A DNA stretch of 64,000 nucleotides from Haloterrigena salina JCM 13891 (GCF_000337495.1 NZ_AOIS01000067.1:211466-275465), one strand, 5' to 3'; counted from the stretch's first letter, positions 46,199 to 55,707 are shown. The notes: a model not told the origin generated them from the sequence alone. Numbers and translations: made by a program.

Positions 46199-46348
46199 CG
46201 TGCCGTTGTTCGGCCACGACACTGAAATACGCGGTCCGCAAAGAGGGAACAACTGGCTGTCGATGATCGCAACGAGGAAGCGGGTCGATCGTCCCGCAGT
46301 GGGGGATGTCATCGCGCCGGCACCGACCGGCGCGGGGGGTGACCAGCC

Positions 46349-48247
46349 GTGACGCTGCGATCCGTCCCGATCGTCGACCGAGTGACCGACGCCTTCTTCG
46401 CGCTCGATACGGACTTTCGCTTCACGTACGTAAACGAGCGCGCCGAGACGCTGCTGAAACGCTCTCGCGAGGAGCTGATCGGACGGGTCATGTGGGACGA
46501 GTTCCCCCAGACCGTCGAGACGCAGTTCCCCGACGGCTTCCACCGCGCGATGGACGAACAGGTCCCCGTCTCCTTCGAGATCTACCACGCGCAACTCGAG
46601 ACCTGGTTCGAGGCGCGGGCCTACCCCTCCGAGAGCGGCCTCTCGGTCTACATGCGCGACGTCACCGACCGGAAGGTCCAGGAGACCACCCTGGCCCAAC
46701 ACGCCGCCGTCGTCGAGGCCGTCAACGACGCCGTCGTCACCCTCGATCGGACCCGAGAGATCGTCACCGTCAACGACGCCACCGAGACGGCCCTCGGCAT
46801 CGACCGGTCGGAACTCGTCGGCGAACACGTCGAACGGCTCATCGACCGCGCGGGGATCACCGCCGAGGACGCCGTCGAGATCGGTCGAGCGATCACCGAT
46901 ATCGACATCGGCAGCGCGGTCGAGCGGACCGTCGAGGTGCCGTATATCGACGCCGACGGCGTCGATCGGATCGGCGAGTTCCGCTTCGTCCCGATCGAAG
47001 ACGACGTCGCGACCGTCGCCGCCGTGATCCGCGACGTCACCGACCGCCGCGAGTACGAGCGCGTCGTCACGTCGCTCCACGAGGTGACCCGCTGGCTGCT
47101 CGAGTCCGACGATCCCGAGGAGATCTGCGCGATCGCGGTCCACTCCGGGAGCGATCTGCTCGAACTGCCGATCAGCGGCGTCTGGCTGTTAGAAGAGGAG
47201 AAGGGCTATCTCGAACCCGTCGCCGGGACCGCAGGGGCCCACGACGAGTTCGGCGGCCTCCCTCGCTTCAATCCGGGCGAGGGGCTCGTCTGGGACGTCT
47301 TCGAGTCCGGCGAGGTCGAGCGGTTCGACGACCTCCGGGAGGTTGAGGACATCTACAACCCGGAGACGCCGATCCGGTCGGAGATCATCGCGCCGATCGG
47401 CACCCACGGCGTTCTCATGACCGGGTCGCTCGATCCCCACCGCTTCGACGAGACCGACGTCGACCTCATCTCGACGCTCGTCGAGAACACTCGGGCGGCC
47501 CTCGACCGGGCCGACCGGGAGCAGGTCCTCCGGGAGCGGACCGCCGAACTCGAGCGCCAGACCGAACGCCTCGAGTCGGTCGCGAACGTCCTCTCGAGCG
47601 ATCTGAAAGCCCAGCTGTCGACCGTCGCCGACGCCCTCGAGAGCGACGGCGCCGCCCGCGCCGGCGCCGGCGGTGAGACTCACGAGGAGTGGGAGTTCCC
47701 GCTCGCGGAGGACTCCGTCGAAGCGACGCTCGATCGGGCCGAACGGCTCGTCGACGACATCCGCGAGTTCGCACGCAACGCCTCGACCGTCGGCACCCGA
47801 AGCCGGATTTCCCTCGAGTCGGCGATCGACGAGGCGCTAGAGCGCTCCCGACTCGATTACGACTCGGTCGTCGTCGAGGAGCCGGCGACGCTGCGGGCCG
47901 ACGCCGACCGGTTCGTCCACCTCCTCGAGACGGCGTTCGATGACGCCGCGGCCCGCGCCGACAGCGAGGTGACGATCCAGGTGGGGTTCGTCGGCTTCGA
48001 GAACGGGGAGCGTTCCCGCGGGTTCTTCCTGCTCGACGACGCCGCCGAGATCCCGCCGACCGCTCACGAGAGGGTCCTCGATCCGACGGCCGAGACCGAC
48101 GACGGGGTCGCGGCCGACGGGCTGGGGCTGGCCCTCGTCCGGGCAATTGCCGAAGCCCACGACTGGGAGCTGTCGGTCGACAACGGCGAGAACGGCGGCA
48201 CGCGACTCGAGATCCGGGACGTGACGACCCTCGAGCGCGACGCCTAA
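46349..48247 (+). CDS. PAS-PAS-GAF histidine kinase-like sensor with degenerate catalytic core
   Basis: A 632-residue cytoplasmic sensor with a GTG start. PAS1 covers about 8-115 (FALDTDFRFTYVNERAETLL), PAS2 about 120-235, GAF about 240-385 (FNPGEGLVWDVFESGEVERF). A coiled coil and a kinase-like C-terminus follow. The usual H-box His is missing: the helix reads LSSDLKAQLSTVADALE. The ATPase is also weak at the N-box (LLETAFDDAAARAD), although GLGLALVRAIAEAHDWELSV is close to a G2 box. It converges on a HalX response regulator. It may not phosphorylate as a normal kinase does. Confidence 0.85.
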   Translation: MTLRSVPIVDRVTDAFFALDTDFRFTYVNERAETLLKRSREELIGRVMWDEFPQTVETQFPDGFHRAMDEQVPVSFEIYHAQLETWFEARAYPSESGLSVYMRDVTDRKVQETTLAQHAAVVEAVNDAVVTLDRTREIVTVNDATETALGIDRSELVGEHVERLIDRAGITAEDAVEIGRAITDIDIGSAVERTVEVPYIDADGVDRIGEFRFVPIEDDVATVAAVIRDVTDRREYERVVTSLHEVTRWLLESDDPEEICAIAVHSGSDLLELPISGVWLLEEEKGYLEPVAGTAGAHDEFGGLPRFNPGEGLVWDVFESGEVERFDDLREVEDIYNPETPIRSEIIAPIGTHGVLMTGSLDPHRFDETDVDLISTLVENTRAALDRADREQVLRERTAELERQTERLESVANVLSSDLKAQLSTVADALESDGAARAGAGGETHEEWEFPLAEDSVEATLDRAERLVDDIREFARNASTVGTRSRISLESAIDEALERSRLDYDSVVVEEPATLRADADRFVHLLETAFDDAAARADSEVTIQVGFVGFENGERSRGFFLLDDAAEIPPTAHERVLDPTAETDDGVAADGLGLALVRAIAEAHDWELSVDNGENGGTRLEIRDVTTLERDA

Positions 48248-48273
48248 TCGGTCCGACTCCCGAAGACGCGTAC

Positions 48274-48867
48274 TCAGTCCGATTCTTGGAGGATCGAATC
48301 CCGCGTGATGTCCTGACAGAGCTGTCGATACCCGTTCTGCTCGAGCAGTTCCTCCATCGTGTCGTTGACCTGGACGCGAAGCACCGCGAGTCGATCCCGG
48401 AGCCGCGCGTACTCCTGGCTGGATTTGAGCTCGGCGTCGGTCTTCTGGGCGTCCAACAGCGCCTTCTTCGAGGCGAGCGCGAAGAACTCCTGCAGTTGTT
48501 CGTCGTAGCTCGCACGGAGGGTGAGCTGATCGACGATCCGCCGGAGTTCGTCCTTCGAGACGGGTTTGACCAGGTAATCGTCGAAGCCCATCTCGATGAT
48601 GTCGAAGTCCGGTTCGACGGCCGTGACCATCGCGACCCGGCAGTCGAGCCCGCGGTCGCGGATCGTCGTGAGGATCGTATCGCCGGACAGTCCCGGCATC
48701 CGCCGGTCGAGAAGGACGATGTCGACCGTCTCGTCGATGGCGTCGAGCGCGGTCTCGCCGTCGTAGGCCGTCTCGAGGTCACAGGTGTCGCCGAGCCACG
48801 CGGCGTAGAGATTCGCGAGATCTGGCTCGTCTTCGACGATCAGGACGGACGGGGTATCAGTGGCCAT
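48274..48867 (-). CDS. Response regulator with HalX domain
   Basis: A 197-residue two-component protein. The receiver domain has SVLIVEDEPDLANLYAAWLG, the phospho-acceptor Asp in DIVLLDRRMPGLSGD and the Lys in DDYLVKPVSKDELR. The C-terminal 75 residues (DEQLQEFFALASKKALLDAQ and EYARLRDRLAVLRVQVNDTM) form the helical HalX domain found in haloarchaea. It lacks a classical DNA-binding domain. It converges on the PAS/GAF kinase-like gene, its most likely partner. The ATG 48867 is preferred over 48921. Confidence 0.92.
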   Translation of the reverse strand: MATDTPSVLIVEDEPDLANLYAAWLGDTCDLETAYDGETALDAIDETVDIVLLDRRMPGLSGDTILTTIRDRGLDCRVAMVTAVEPDFDIIEMGFDDYLVKPVSKDELRRIVDQLTLRASYDEQLQEFFALASKKALLDAQKTDAELKSSQEYARLRDRLAVLRVQVNDTMEELLEQNGYRQLCQDITRDSILQESD

Positions 48868-48986
48868 TGACGGGTCCTCCGGTAGCGATTCGTGGAAGCA
48901 ATTGTACCGGGAGTATATCAAGATACCGGCAGACCGCAGGAACGGCGCGACTTCCGATCGGACCCGACAGGATCGAGACGACCCGC

Positions 48987-51146
48987 TTACTCGAGTTCGC
49001 GCTCGATCGTCTCGCGTCGCTCGCGGATCGCGGCCGCGTCGGTCGCGATCGTTCGGTTGCCGACCGTCACCTCGAGGCGGCCGTCGTCGGTCGCCGAGCC
49101 GAGTTCGACGACGGGCGCGACGCCGTCGAACGCCTCGCGGACCGCGTCGGGCGAGTCGGTCTGGATCAGGGCGCGCCCGGGCTGTTCGTGGAACAGCGCC
49201 GCCGCGGCGACCGTCTCGTCGGCCGACTCGGAAACGGGGAGCGAGACCTCGAGGCCGGCGTCGTCGGAGACCATCTCCGCGAGGGCGACCGCGAGGCCGC
49301 CGTGGCTGACGTCGTGGACCGCGCGGGTGGCGTCGTCGTCGGCCACGGCGGCGAGCGTCTCGATCAGGGCTGCGGGGTCGTCCGGGAGCGCGGGGAACCG
49401 ATCGCTGCCGTCGAACTGCGCGAGGTACTCGGAGCCGCCGAGGCGGGCCTCGCCCTCGAGGCCGAGGTCGCCGACGAGCAGGAGGGTCGCGCCGTCGTCA
49501 GCGTCGGCCGTGACCGACAGCGGCGGCGCGTCGTAGCCGTCTTTCGTCCCGACCAGCGCGAGCGTCGGCGTCGGCGGGATCGGCCCCGCCACGGAGTCGT
49601 TGTACAGCGAGACGTTCCCGCCGACGACCGGCGCCGACAGACTCTCGCACATCTCGGCGAGGCCGTCGACGATTCCGGTGAAGCCGCCGTAGACGTCGGG
49701 CTTCTCGGGGTTGCCGCCGTTCAGGCAGTCGACGGCCGCGAGGGGCGTCGCGCCCTTGGCCGCGACGTTCGTCGCGTTCTCGAGGGCCACCGCGCGAGCG
49801 CCCTCGTAGGGCGCGACGTCGGTCCAGTTCGGCGCCGCGCCGGACGAGATGGCGAGTCCCTGCTCGGCTTCCCGAACCGCGATGATCGCCGCGTCGTCGC
49901 CCGGCCCGACGCTCGTGCGGACACCGACCTCGTGGTCGTACTGCCGGTAGACCCACCGCTTCGAGGCGGTGTTCGGACTCGAGACGACGGCGTCGAAAAC
50001 GTCTTCGAGGTCGACCTCGGGGAGGTCGGTTTCGGGCTGTTCGGGCACCTCGCTGGGGAGGTCGTTCATCGGCGCGCCCTCGCCGAGGAAGTAGGCGTCG
50101 ACGTCGACGACGGTCTCGCCCTCGAACGTGCAGGTGTAGTTGCCCTCGGTGACCTCGCCGATCACGGAGCAGCCGAGATCGAACCGCTCGGCGATCTCCG
50201 CTACGCGGTCGACGTTCTCCGGTTCGACCTCGTAGCACATCCGCTCCTGGGACTCGGCGAGCAGGATCTCGAGGGCGTTCATGTTCGGTTCGCGCTGGTG
50301 GACCCGCTCGAGTTCGATCTCGGCGCCGAGGCCGCCCTTGGCGACGAGTTCGCTCGAGGCTCCGCCGAGACCGGCGGCGCCGAGGTCGCGGGCCGACTCG
50401 ATCAGGCCCTCGTCGACGAGTTGCTCGTTGGCCTCGATGAGCAGTTTCTCGGTGTAGGGGTCGCCGACCTGCACGGCGGGTCGGTCCTCCGTCTCGGCGT
50501 CCTCCGCGAGGTCCTCGCTGGCGAAGGAGGCGCCGCCGAGTCCGTCGCGGCCAGTGCCGTTCCCGACGAGGACGAGTTTGTTGCCCGGCTCTTGGGCCTC
50601 GGCGGTGACGAGTCGCTCCTCGTTCGTGAGGCCGACGCAGGCGACGTTCACCAGCGGGTTGCCCTCGTAGTCGGGGTGGAAGTCGACGCTCCCCGCGACG
50701 GTGGGGACACCGATGCAGTTCCCGTAGTGGCTGATCCCCTCGACGACGCCCTCGAGGAGGTACCGCGAGTGATCGGCGTCGAACTCGCCGAAGTACAGCG
50801 AGTCCGCCAGCGCGATCGGGTAGGCGCCCATCGAGAGCGTGTCCCGGACGATCCCGCCGACGCCCGTCGCGGCGCCGTCGAACGGGTCGACGTAGGAGGG
50901 GTGGTTGTGGCTCTCGATACCTATCGTGATGTAGGTCCCATCGTCGAGCGCGACGACCGCCGCGTCGTCGCCCGGCCCGACGACGACCTGCTCGCCCTCG
51001 CTGTCGAACGCGGAGAGAAGAGGTCGCGAGGAGCGGTACGCGCAGTGTTCGCTCCAGAGGTTCTCGAACAGCGCCGCCTCGGCCGGAGTGGGATCCCGGT
51101 CCAGTTCCTCGACGACGAGTTCGCGGTCCGAATCGGCAAGACTCAT
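48987..51146 (-). CDS. purL: Phosphoribosylformylglycinamidine synthase, large subunit
   Basis: A 719-residue small-type PurL that makes FGAM from FGAR, glutamine and ATP, the fourth step of purine synthesis. It starts [20 protein letters not shown] with [13 protein letters not shown], then [39 protein letters not shown] and [10 protein letters not shown]. It needs PurS and PurQ, coded elsewhere. Two repeats of the GDDAAV/I motif mark the internal pseudo-duplication. Transcribed alone, it lies divergent from the TetR gene. Confidence 0.96.
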   Translation of the reverse strand: MSLADSDRELVVEELDRDPTPAEAALFENLWSEHCAYRSSRPLLSAFDSEGEQVVVGPGDDAAVVALDDGTYITIGIESHNHPSYVDPFDGAATGVGGIVRDTLSMGAYPIALADSLYFGEFDADHSRYLLEGVVEGISHYGNCIGVPTVAGSVDFHPDYEGNPLVNVACVGLTNEERLVTAEAQEPGNKLVLVGNGTGRDGLGGASFASEDLAEDAETEDRPAVQVGDPYTEKLLIEANEQLVDEGLIESARDLGAAGLGGASSELVAKGGLGAEIELERVHQREPNMNALEILLAESQERMCYEVEPENVDRVAEIAERFDLGCSVIGEVTEGNYTCTFEGETVVDVDAYFLGEGAPMNDLPSEVPEQPETDLPEVDLEDVFDAVVSSPNTASKRWVYRQYDHEVGVRTSVGPGDDAAIIAVREAEQGLAISSGAAPNWTDVAPYEGARAVALENATNVAAKGATPLAAVDCLNGGNPEKPDVYGGFTGIVDGLAEMCESLSAPVVGGNVSLYNDSVAGPIPPTPTLALVGTKDGYDAPPLSVTADADDGATLLLVGDLGLEGEARLGGSEYLAQFDGSDRFPALPDDPAALIETLAAVADDDATRAVHDVSHGGLAVALAEMVSDDAGLEVSLPVSESADETVAAAALFHEQPGRALIQTDSPDAVREAFDGVAPVVELGSATDDGRLEVTVGNRTIATDAAAIRERRETIERELE

Positions 51147-51327
51147 TCACGTCAGTGATGGAAGTCGGGGAGTAAAGGGGTTTCCATATACACGTTCGTG
51201 CATCGATTCGGCCGCGGGCGCGAGCGAGACCGAGCGACCGACGGGCGTCGACTCGCCTCGAGCCGCCGAATCGCGCCGCTCGCGGATGGAGAAACCGATT
51301 TATGGCTCCCTCGCTACGATTGACGAC

Positions 51328-51942
51328 ATGAGCGATTCGGACGGGCAGGTCGAGCCCCGAGACACGCGGGACGTGATCATGGAGGCCACCTTTCGGGCGC
51401 TGAGCGAGCACGGCTACTCGGACCTGCGAGTCCGCGATATCGGCGAGGAGATGGACCTCTCGCGGCAGGTGATCCACTACCACTACGACGGGAAGTACGA
51501 CCTCCTGTCGTCGTTTCTCGAATACGTCATCGACCAGTACGAGGGGAGCGTCGAGGTCGACGCCGACGCGGACCCTCGGTCGGAACTCGAGACGCGGATC
51601 GACCGCTGTCTGTTCGGGCCGGAGTTCGACGACTTCACCCACTGGGACCGGATGAAGGTGTACCACGAACTGTACGCCCACGCCCAGAACGACGAGGAAC
51701 ACCGGGAGCTGTTCAACGAGCACTACGCCCGGCTCCGCGGGAGTATCGTAACGGTCATCGAAGACGGCATCGAGCAGGGCGTGTTCCGGGAGGTGGACGC
51801 AGAACTGATGGGACAGCACATCACCGACAGCATTCACGCGGCGCGAGAACGGCGGCTCTCGCTCGGGCACGAGGACGCACCCGAAGAAGCGCGCCGGGCC
51901 ATCCGCGAGTTCATCCTCGACTCGCTGTATCTCGAGTCATAA
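51328..51942 (+). CDS. TetR/AcrR-family transcriptional regulator
   Basis: A 204-residue regulator. The N-terminal HTH is VIMEATFRALSEHGYSDLRV with RDIGEEMDLSRQVIHYHYDGKYDLLSSFL. A helical ligand or dimer domain follows, with VYHELYAHAQNDEEHRELFNEHY. ATG 51328 is chosen from the GATTTATGG TATA element near 51297, which gives a leaderless start. It is divergent from purL and next to the low-GC island. Its target is unknown; autoregulation is usual. Confidence 0.9.
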   Translation: MSDSDGQVEPRDTRDVIMEATFRALSEHGYSDLRVRDIGEEMDLSRQVIHYHYDGKYDLLSSFLEYVIDQYEGSVEVDADADPRSELETRIDRCLFGPEFDDFTHWDRMKVYHELYAHAQNDEEHRELFNEHYARLRGSIVTVIEDGIEQGVFREVDAELMGQHITDSIHAARERRLSLGHEDAPEEARRAIREFILDSLYLES

Positions 51943-52742
51943 CAGTAGTCGGTAGCGCAATTTTTTATTTGGAGATGCGGTCGAAACTGAATTGGACGAT
52001 TCGGTAACTACAGATGCGAACTTACCGCTGAAAATTCTACCAGTTACAATAGGTGTTCTCGCTGCCGTGCAAGATACAGGGCGCGTATCTCGTACAGGGG
52101 TTTCGTAAAAAACTGGGTGGTCAGCTTGCTCAATACAGCAATAAAACACCTCAGAACCCGGGTTGTTCGAGAAACGTTTTCTACACTATACCGAACTCAT
52201 GGGGATAATCAGTTAGGTTCTCGTAGCTTGTCTCGGTCACCTCGACGAGTTCCTCGAGGTGGACACCGCCGGTTCCTTGTTCATAGTCCCGGTTCGACCG
52301 TGACGACGTGACCGGGCTAGAGTTCTCCACCGTCCCAGATGAGTTTGGGTTACTCGTAGATGTCGCGCCCTCGATGACCTTCTCCAGCTGCTGGCGCAGC
52401 TGCGCTTCGTCGTCCACGCTCCACCACCACGGCACGTCCACGTTGTTCGCCTTCCGGTACTCCGACTGGAGCACGAACGGTGTCACGAGTTCGAGGATAA
52501 ACGCCTCGCCGTCTTCGAGATGTGAGTAGTCTAGAGGTCTCATATCTTGCATTCACCCGTGTTCTGTGGTGAGATCTGCTGTGTGAATCTGGATGGCACT
52601 CTTTTTGACGGTCAATTAGTGCAGTTGCAAAGAGCTGCCTTCCACAAGCTTCGCACTCATGCTTGTCCCGCCAGTCTCCTGGCTCTCTTGATACTATGGC
52701 GCATGGGTAAGAAATATTTGATGTACCCTTTAGATATCAGTC
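51943..52742. other. Low-GC island, left part
   Basis: Base composition drops sharply from the TetR stop, with AT runs such as GCAATTTTTTATTTGG. On the minus strand, 52044 to about 52185 is an open frame that encodes SKLTTQFFTKPLYEIRALYL near its end, without a start codon, and looks like a gene remnant. A 123-residue frame follows at 52181-52552. TATA-like AAATATTTGAT near 52707 serves the S66 peptidase gene. No transposase or terminal repeats were found. Confidence 0.5.
52181..52552 (-). CDS. Orphan hypothetical protein in the island
   Basis: A 123-residue frame starting MQDMRPLDYSHLEDGEAFIL. The first 63 residues look like genuine protein (PFVLQSEYRKANNVDVPWWW followed by helical SVDDEAQLRQQLEKVIEGA). 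The middle 25 residues are Ser/Thr/Asn-rich linker, and the end is HLEELVEVTETSYENLTDYP. I do not recognise the family. Composition differs from the core genome, so transfer from a virus or plasmid is likely. GGGTGA just before the ATG may act as a ribosome site. Confidence 0.5.
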   Translation of the reverse strand: MQDMRPLDYSHLEDGEAFILELVTPFVLQSEYRKANNVDVPWWWSVDDEAQLRQQLEKVIEGATSTSNPNSSGTVENSSPVTSSRSNRDYEQGTGGVHLEELVEVTETSYENLTDYPHEFGIV

Positions 52743-53795
52743 ATGCCTGAGTTCCTTACTCCTCCCCCTGTCGAACCTGGTGATCAGGTCGCGGTTGTCG
52801 CACCGGCATCAAACGCACCCGAGTCTGCGCGGTTCATCTACGAACTCGGTCTTGAACGAATGCGCGAGGTTTTCGACCTTGATCCGGTTGAGTATCCGAC
52901 CGCGACCGCCGACCCGGAGTGGCTTGCGGACAATCCAGAGGCACGCGCCGAAGAGGTTATGAATGCCTTCCGCGACTCCGACATCTCGGCCGTGATCGCT
53001 AATATCGGAGGCCACGACCAGATCACGATCCTCCCGTATCTCGATGGCGACGTACTCCGCGAACACCCGACGCGATTCTATGGTTACTCAGACAACACGA
53101 ACCTAGCCCTGTTTCTCTGGAATCACGGAATCGTTTCGTACTACGGTGGATCGACACTACTTGAATACGCGATGGATGGCAAGATGTTTGACTACACCGA
53201 AGAGTACCTACGGCGTGCGCTCTTTGAGGATTCTATCGGTGAGTGGACCGAAGCAGAGGTTTTCACTGATGAGGCCGGTGACTGGGAAGATCCAGAGTCA
53301 GTCAAAACCACGCGCGAGATCGAACAATCTGATGGCCGAATTTGGCGTGGTGGTGAAGAGACTGTTTCGGGTCAAATCTGGGGCGGTTGCTATGCAGTCC
53401 TCGTTGAGCAGTTCCTCGCCGACCGCTACCTGCCTGATCCTGACACACTGAATGGCACTGTTCTTGCGTTAGAGACGAGTGAACTCATCCCTGACCCAGC
53501 TGTCATCGGTGCGAATCTCCGGGCACTCGGCGAACGCGGTCTTCTCGAACGATTCGACGGTGTGCTTGTCGGACGCGCCGCCGCACGCTCACACGCTAAA
53601 GAAAACCCTCGAGAATGGCGAGTGGAGTATCGAGAGCGCCAGCGCGACACGATTGCTGACGTGTTCGAAACGTACAATCCGAACGCACCCATTGTCTTCA
53701 ATTGTGAGTTCGGTCACACGTATCCGACGTGTCCCATTCCAATCGGCGGTGAGGTCGAAATAGAACCCTCAACCAAATCCATTCGCTTTCCATAA
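52743..53795 (+). CDS. S66-family LD-carboxypeptidase / MccF-like protein
   Basis: A 350-residue serine peptidase. The triad is visible: Ser116 in FYGYSDNTN, Glu in LALETSE and His in CEFGHTYP. The N-terminal VAVVAPASNAPESARF and IGGHDQITILPYLD, and GGSTLLEYAMDGK, are typical of S66 proteins. MccF members cleave microcin C7-like peptide-nucleotides and give immunity; LdcA members trim murein, which haloarchaea lack. The immunity role is thus more likely. GC content and codon use are lower than in the core genome, which points to transfer. Confidence 0.85.
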   Translation: MPEFLTPPPVEPGDQVAVVAPASNAPESARFIYELGLERMREVFDLDPVEYPTATADPEWLADNPEARAEEVMNAFRDSDISAVIANIGGHDQITILPYLDGDVLREHPTRFYGYSDNTNLALFLWNHGIVSYYGGSTLLEYAMDGKMFDYTEEYLRRALFEDSIGEWTEAEVFTDEAGDWEDPESVKTTREIEQSDGRIWRGGEETVSGQIWGGCYAVLVEQFLADRYLPDPDTLNGTVLALETSELIPDPAVIGANLRALGERGLLERFDGVLVGRAAARSHAKENPREWRVEYRERQRDTIADVFETYNPNAPIVFNCEFGHTYPTCPIPIGGEVEIEPSTKSIRFP

Positions 53796-54108
53796 TTTCA
53801 CGGCAGGTTAGAATCTTGTCGGCCACTCGCTTGCTAACAGTGGGAGTTTCGATAGCTAATAGGCACGAGATGACAACAGCACTTAGATACCAGACAGATC
53901 CTCTATATTCAGCAGGCCATTTCTGACGCCTATCCGAGAGATTCGTAGCGGCTCCGGTAACGTCTCGGCCTATACTGAACACGAGTTTCGCGGAAATCTT
54001 TGGATAACGAAACCGATCATCAACTACTGATAGCGCTACGGGAGTCGGTCATCAAAAAACGGGGTCTCGAGAAATCAGCGCCCGGTGATCGGTCGTCGCG
54101 GCGTCGTC
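53796..54108. other. Low-GC island, right part
   Basis: No gene is supported in these 313 bp. They include AT-rich sequence and no recognisable repeat, RNA or element end. Composition returns to core-like near 54060. Confidence 0.45.
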
Positions 54109-54669
54109 TTACAGTTCCGGCACGTCCGACGGCATGTCGAAGTCGTGGTAGTACTCGCCTTTCTCCTTCGAGAGGATATCGAGGACGGCGGCGGCACCGT
54201 CGCCGGCCGCGATGACCGCTTGCCACTTCTCCGCGCGGCCCATCGCGCCGGTCGCGTACACGTTCTCGACGGAGGTCTCCATGTCGAGGGTCACGTCGAC
54301 GACCTCCTCGTCGGTGAACTCGCAGCCGAGATCCTCGGCGAGGCTCCGGTCGCCGCCGGTCGCGAGGACGACGTACGCCGCGGTGTACTCGTCTTCCTCG
54401 GTCCGCACGACGAACCCGTCGTCGGTCTCCTCGACGGCGGTCACTTCGTCCTCGTGCAGCGTCGCGCCGCGGTCGCGGGCCTGGCCGCGGGAGAGTTCGA
54501 GGTACTCGTCGCCGCTGATGCTGCGAACCGCGGGGTAGTTGAAGAGGTGCGCCTTGTGCATCCACGACTCGTCCGTGTCGAAGACGATCGTCTCGAGGTC
54601 GTTTTTCGCTGCGTACAGTGCGGCGCTCAGGCCGGCGGGACCGCCGCCGACGATAGCTACGTCTGCCAT
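54109..54669 (-). CDS. Thioredoxin-reductase-like FAD protein, FAD domain only
   Basis: A 186-residue protein. The N-terminal FAD motif is MADVAIVGGGPAGLSAALYA, with YVVLATGGDRSLAED and the C-terminal GAMGRAEKWQAVIAAGDGAA, which match the two FAD-binding parts of thioredoxin reductase. There is no NADPH-binding domain and no CxxC, and the length is about 60 percent of the full enzyme. It must use another electron donor or act as a flavin partner. The promoter carries a TTTTACC-N4-GGTAAAA palindrome. Divergence from the ordinary family is clear; function is unknown. Confidence 0.85.
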   Translation of the reverse strand: MADVAIVGGGPAGLSAALYAAKNDLETIVFDTDESWMHKAHLFNYPAVRSISGDEYLELSRGQARDRGATLHEDEVTAVEETDDGFVVRTEEDEYTAAYVVLATGGDRSLAEDLGCEFTDEEVVDVTLDMETSVENVYATGAMGRAEKWQAVIAAGDGAAAVLDILSKEKGEYYHDFDMPSDVPEL

Positions 54670-54699
54670 ATTCGATGAAACTCACCGCTCGAAGAAGTA

Positions 54700-54717
54700 T
54701 TTTACCATTTGGTAAAA
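54700..54717. promoter_or_regulatory. Operator palindrome over the FAD-protein promoter
   Basis: TTTTACCATTTGGTAAAA has perfect 7-bp arms and a 4-bp centre. It covers the likely TATA region about 31-48 bp before the start at 54669. The same TTTACC-N4-GGTAAA core lies at the pirin promoter. Confidence 0.7.
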
Positions 54718-54734
54718 CTGGTCGGGCCGGCGGC

Positions 54735-55484
54735 TCAGAGGACGAACGGGCCCTGCTGCCGGATCGATTCGCCGTGGGGCTGTCCCGAAACGGCGACGAC
54801 GCGCAGCGTCTCGTCGCTCCGCAGTTCGACGTCTCGAGCGTCGGTGACCGGGAGCACGTCGCCCTCGGCGAACGCTGCCCCGTCGACCGTTCCCTCGCCG
54901 GCGACGCCGTAGAGGAATCCGGACCAGCCGTCGGGGACGGTCCACGTCCACGCGTCGGCGACCGAGACGTCCAGATACTCCATCGGCGTGCGGAGGTCGA
55001 TCGGCGAGCCGTCGCCGACGACCGTCGTGATCGTCGTTCCGTCCTCGACGCTCGTCGGGAGTTCCTCGGCCGTCGCGTCGACGTAGTCCGGTTCGATATC
55101 CTTCTCCTCCCGCGGCAGATTCACCCACAGCTGGAGCCCGCTACAGCCCTGCCCGTCCGCGGGGAACTCGGAGTGGCGGATGCCGCCGCCGGCCGTGATG
55201 CGCATCGCGTCGTTCTCGTAAGCGGTGTTCGCGACGCCGAGCGAGTCCTCGTGTTCCATCCCGCCGTCGATCATGTACGAGACGATCTCGAACCCGCGGT
55301 GGGGGTGCATCGGGAACCCCTCGTCGGGGTCGATGTAGAACCGTTCGAACAACACGAACGGGTCCAGGTTGGACGGGTAGCTGTTCGTCGGGAACGCGCG
55401 GTTCGAATTCACGCCCGTCCCGTGGCGGACGACTTCCCCGGAAATCGGGCCGTCTGGCGTTCCGTGGGACTTGGGTGAGGCCAT
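54735..55484 (-). CDS. Pirin family protein
   Basis: A 249-residue double-cupin protein. ATG 55484 is preferred over 55493 because the TATA-like GTTTTACC at 55507-55514 would put transcription start there. Metal ligands: FPMHPHRGFEIVSYMIDGG with His pair, and GGIRHSEFPADGQGCSGLQLWV. The C-terminal cupin has YLDVSVADAWTWTVPDG and ends GESIRQQGPFVL. Pirins bind iron and some oxidise quercetin or act as redox-linked cofactors. It shares the palindrome operator with the FAD gene. Confidence 0.9.
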   Translation of the reverse strand: MASPKSHGTPDGPISGEVVRHGTGVNSNRAFPTNSYPSNLDPFVLFERFYIDPDEGFPMHPHRGFEIVSYMIDGGMEHEDSLGVANTAYENDAMRITAGGGIRHSEFPADGQGCSGLQLWVNLPREEKDIEPDYVDATAEELPTSVEDGTTITTVVGDGSPIDLRTPMEYLDVSVADAWTWTVPDGWSGFLYGVAGEGTVDGAAFAEGDVLPVTDARDVELRSDETLRVVAVSGQPHGESIRQQGPFVL

Positions 55485-55496
55485 ACCTGTCATTCG

Positions 55497-55512
55497 TTTA
55501 CCGGCCGGTAAA
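55497..55512. promoter_or_regulatory. Operator palindrome over the pirin promoter
   Basis: TTTACCGGCCGGTAAA is a perfect 16-bp palindrome that overlaps the likely TATA box and lies 13-28 bp before the start at 55484. It has the TTTACC-N4-GGTAAA layout seen at 54700-54717. Confidence 0.7.
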
Positions 55513-55707
55513 ACCTGTCGGAGGAGGGGGTTTGCTGCGAGCGCACTCGAGTCGCACCCGCCGAGAACGGGATCGCTCCTGAATCGATACTGACTCCACT
55601 CGCGTACGGAACGGTCCGCACTGTTCGGGGACGCAACTCGCACGATCGGTAGGCTGGTCGATCATTGACCGGTCGGCAGAAGTGACGCTCTCGCTCGAAA
55701 CGCTATC

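Noticed and set aside
43775-47143. Very long open frame of 1122 codons on the minus strand.
   Set aside because: It lies opposite the Eis-like, OCD and kinase-like genes, all with clear families. High-GC codon use makes such antisense frames; the protein has no domain and is Asp/Arg/Val-rich throughout.
49498-51870. Open frame of 790 codons on the minus strand.
   Set aside because: It shares the strand with purL but is in another frame, and its Arg-rich sequence shows it is a shadow of purL.
52044-52185. Minus-strand frame encoding a stretch that ends ARQREHLL.
   Set aside because: It looks protein-like but has no start codon and an upstream stop, so it is listed only as a possible remnant within the island entry.
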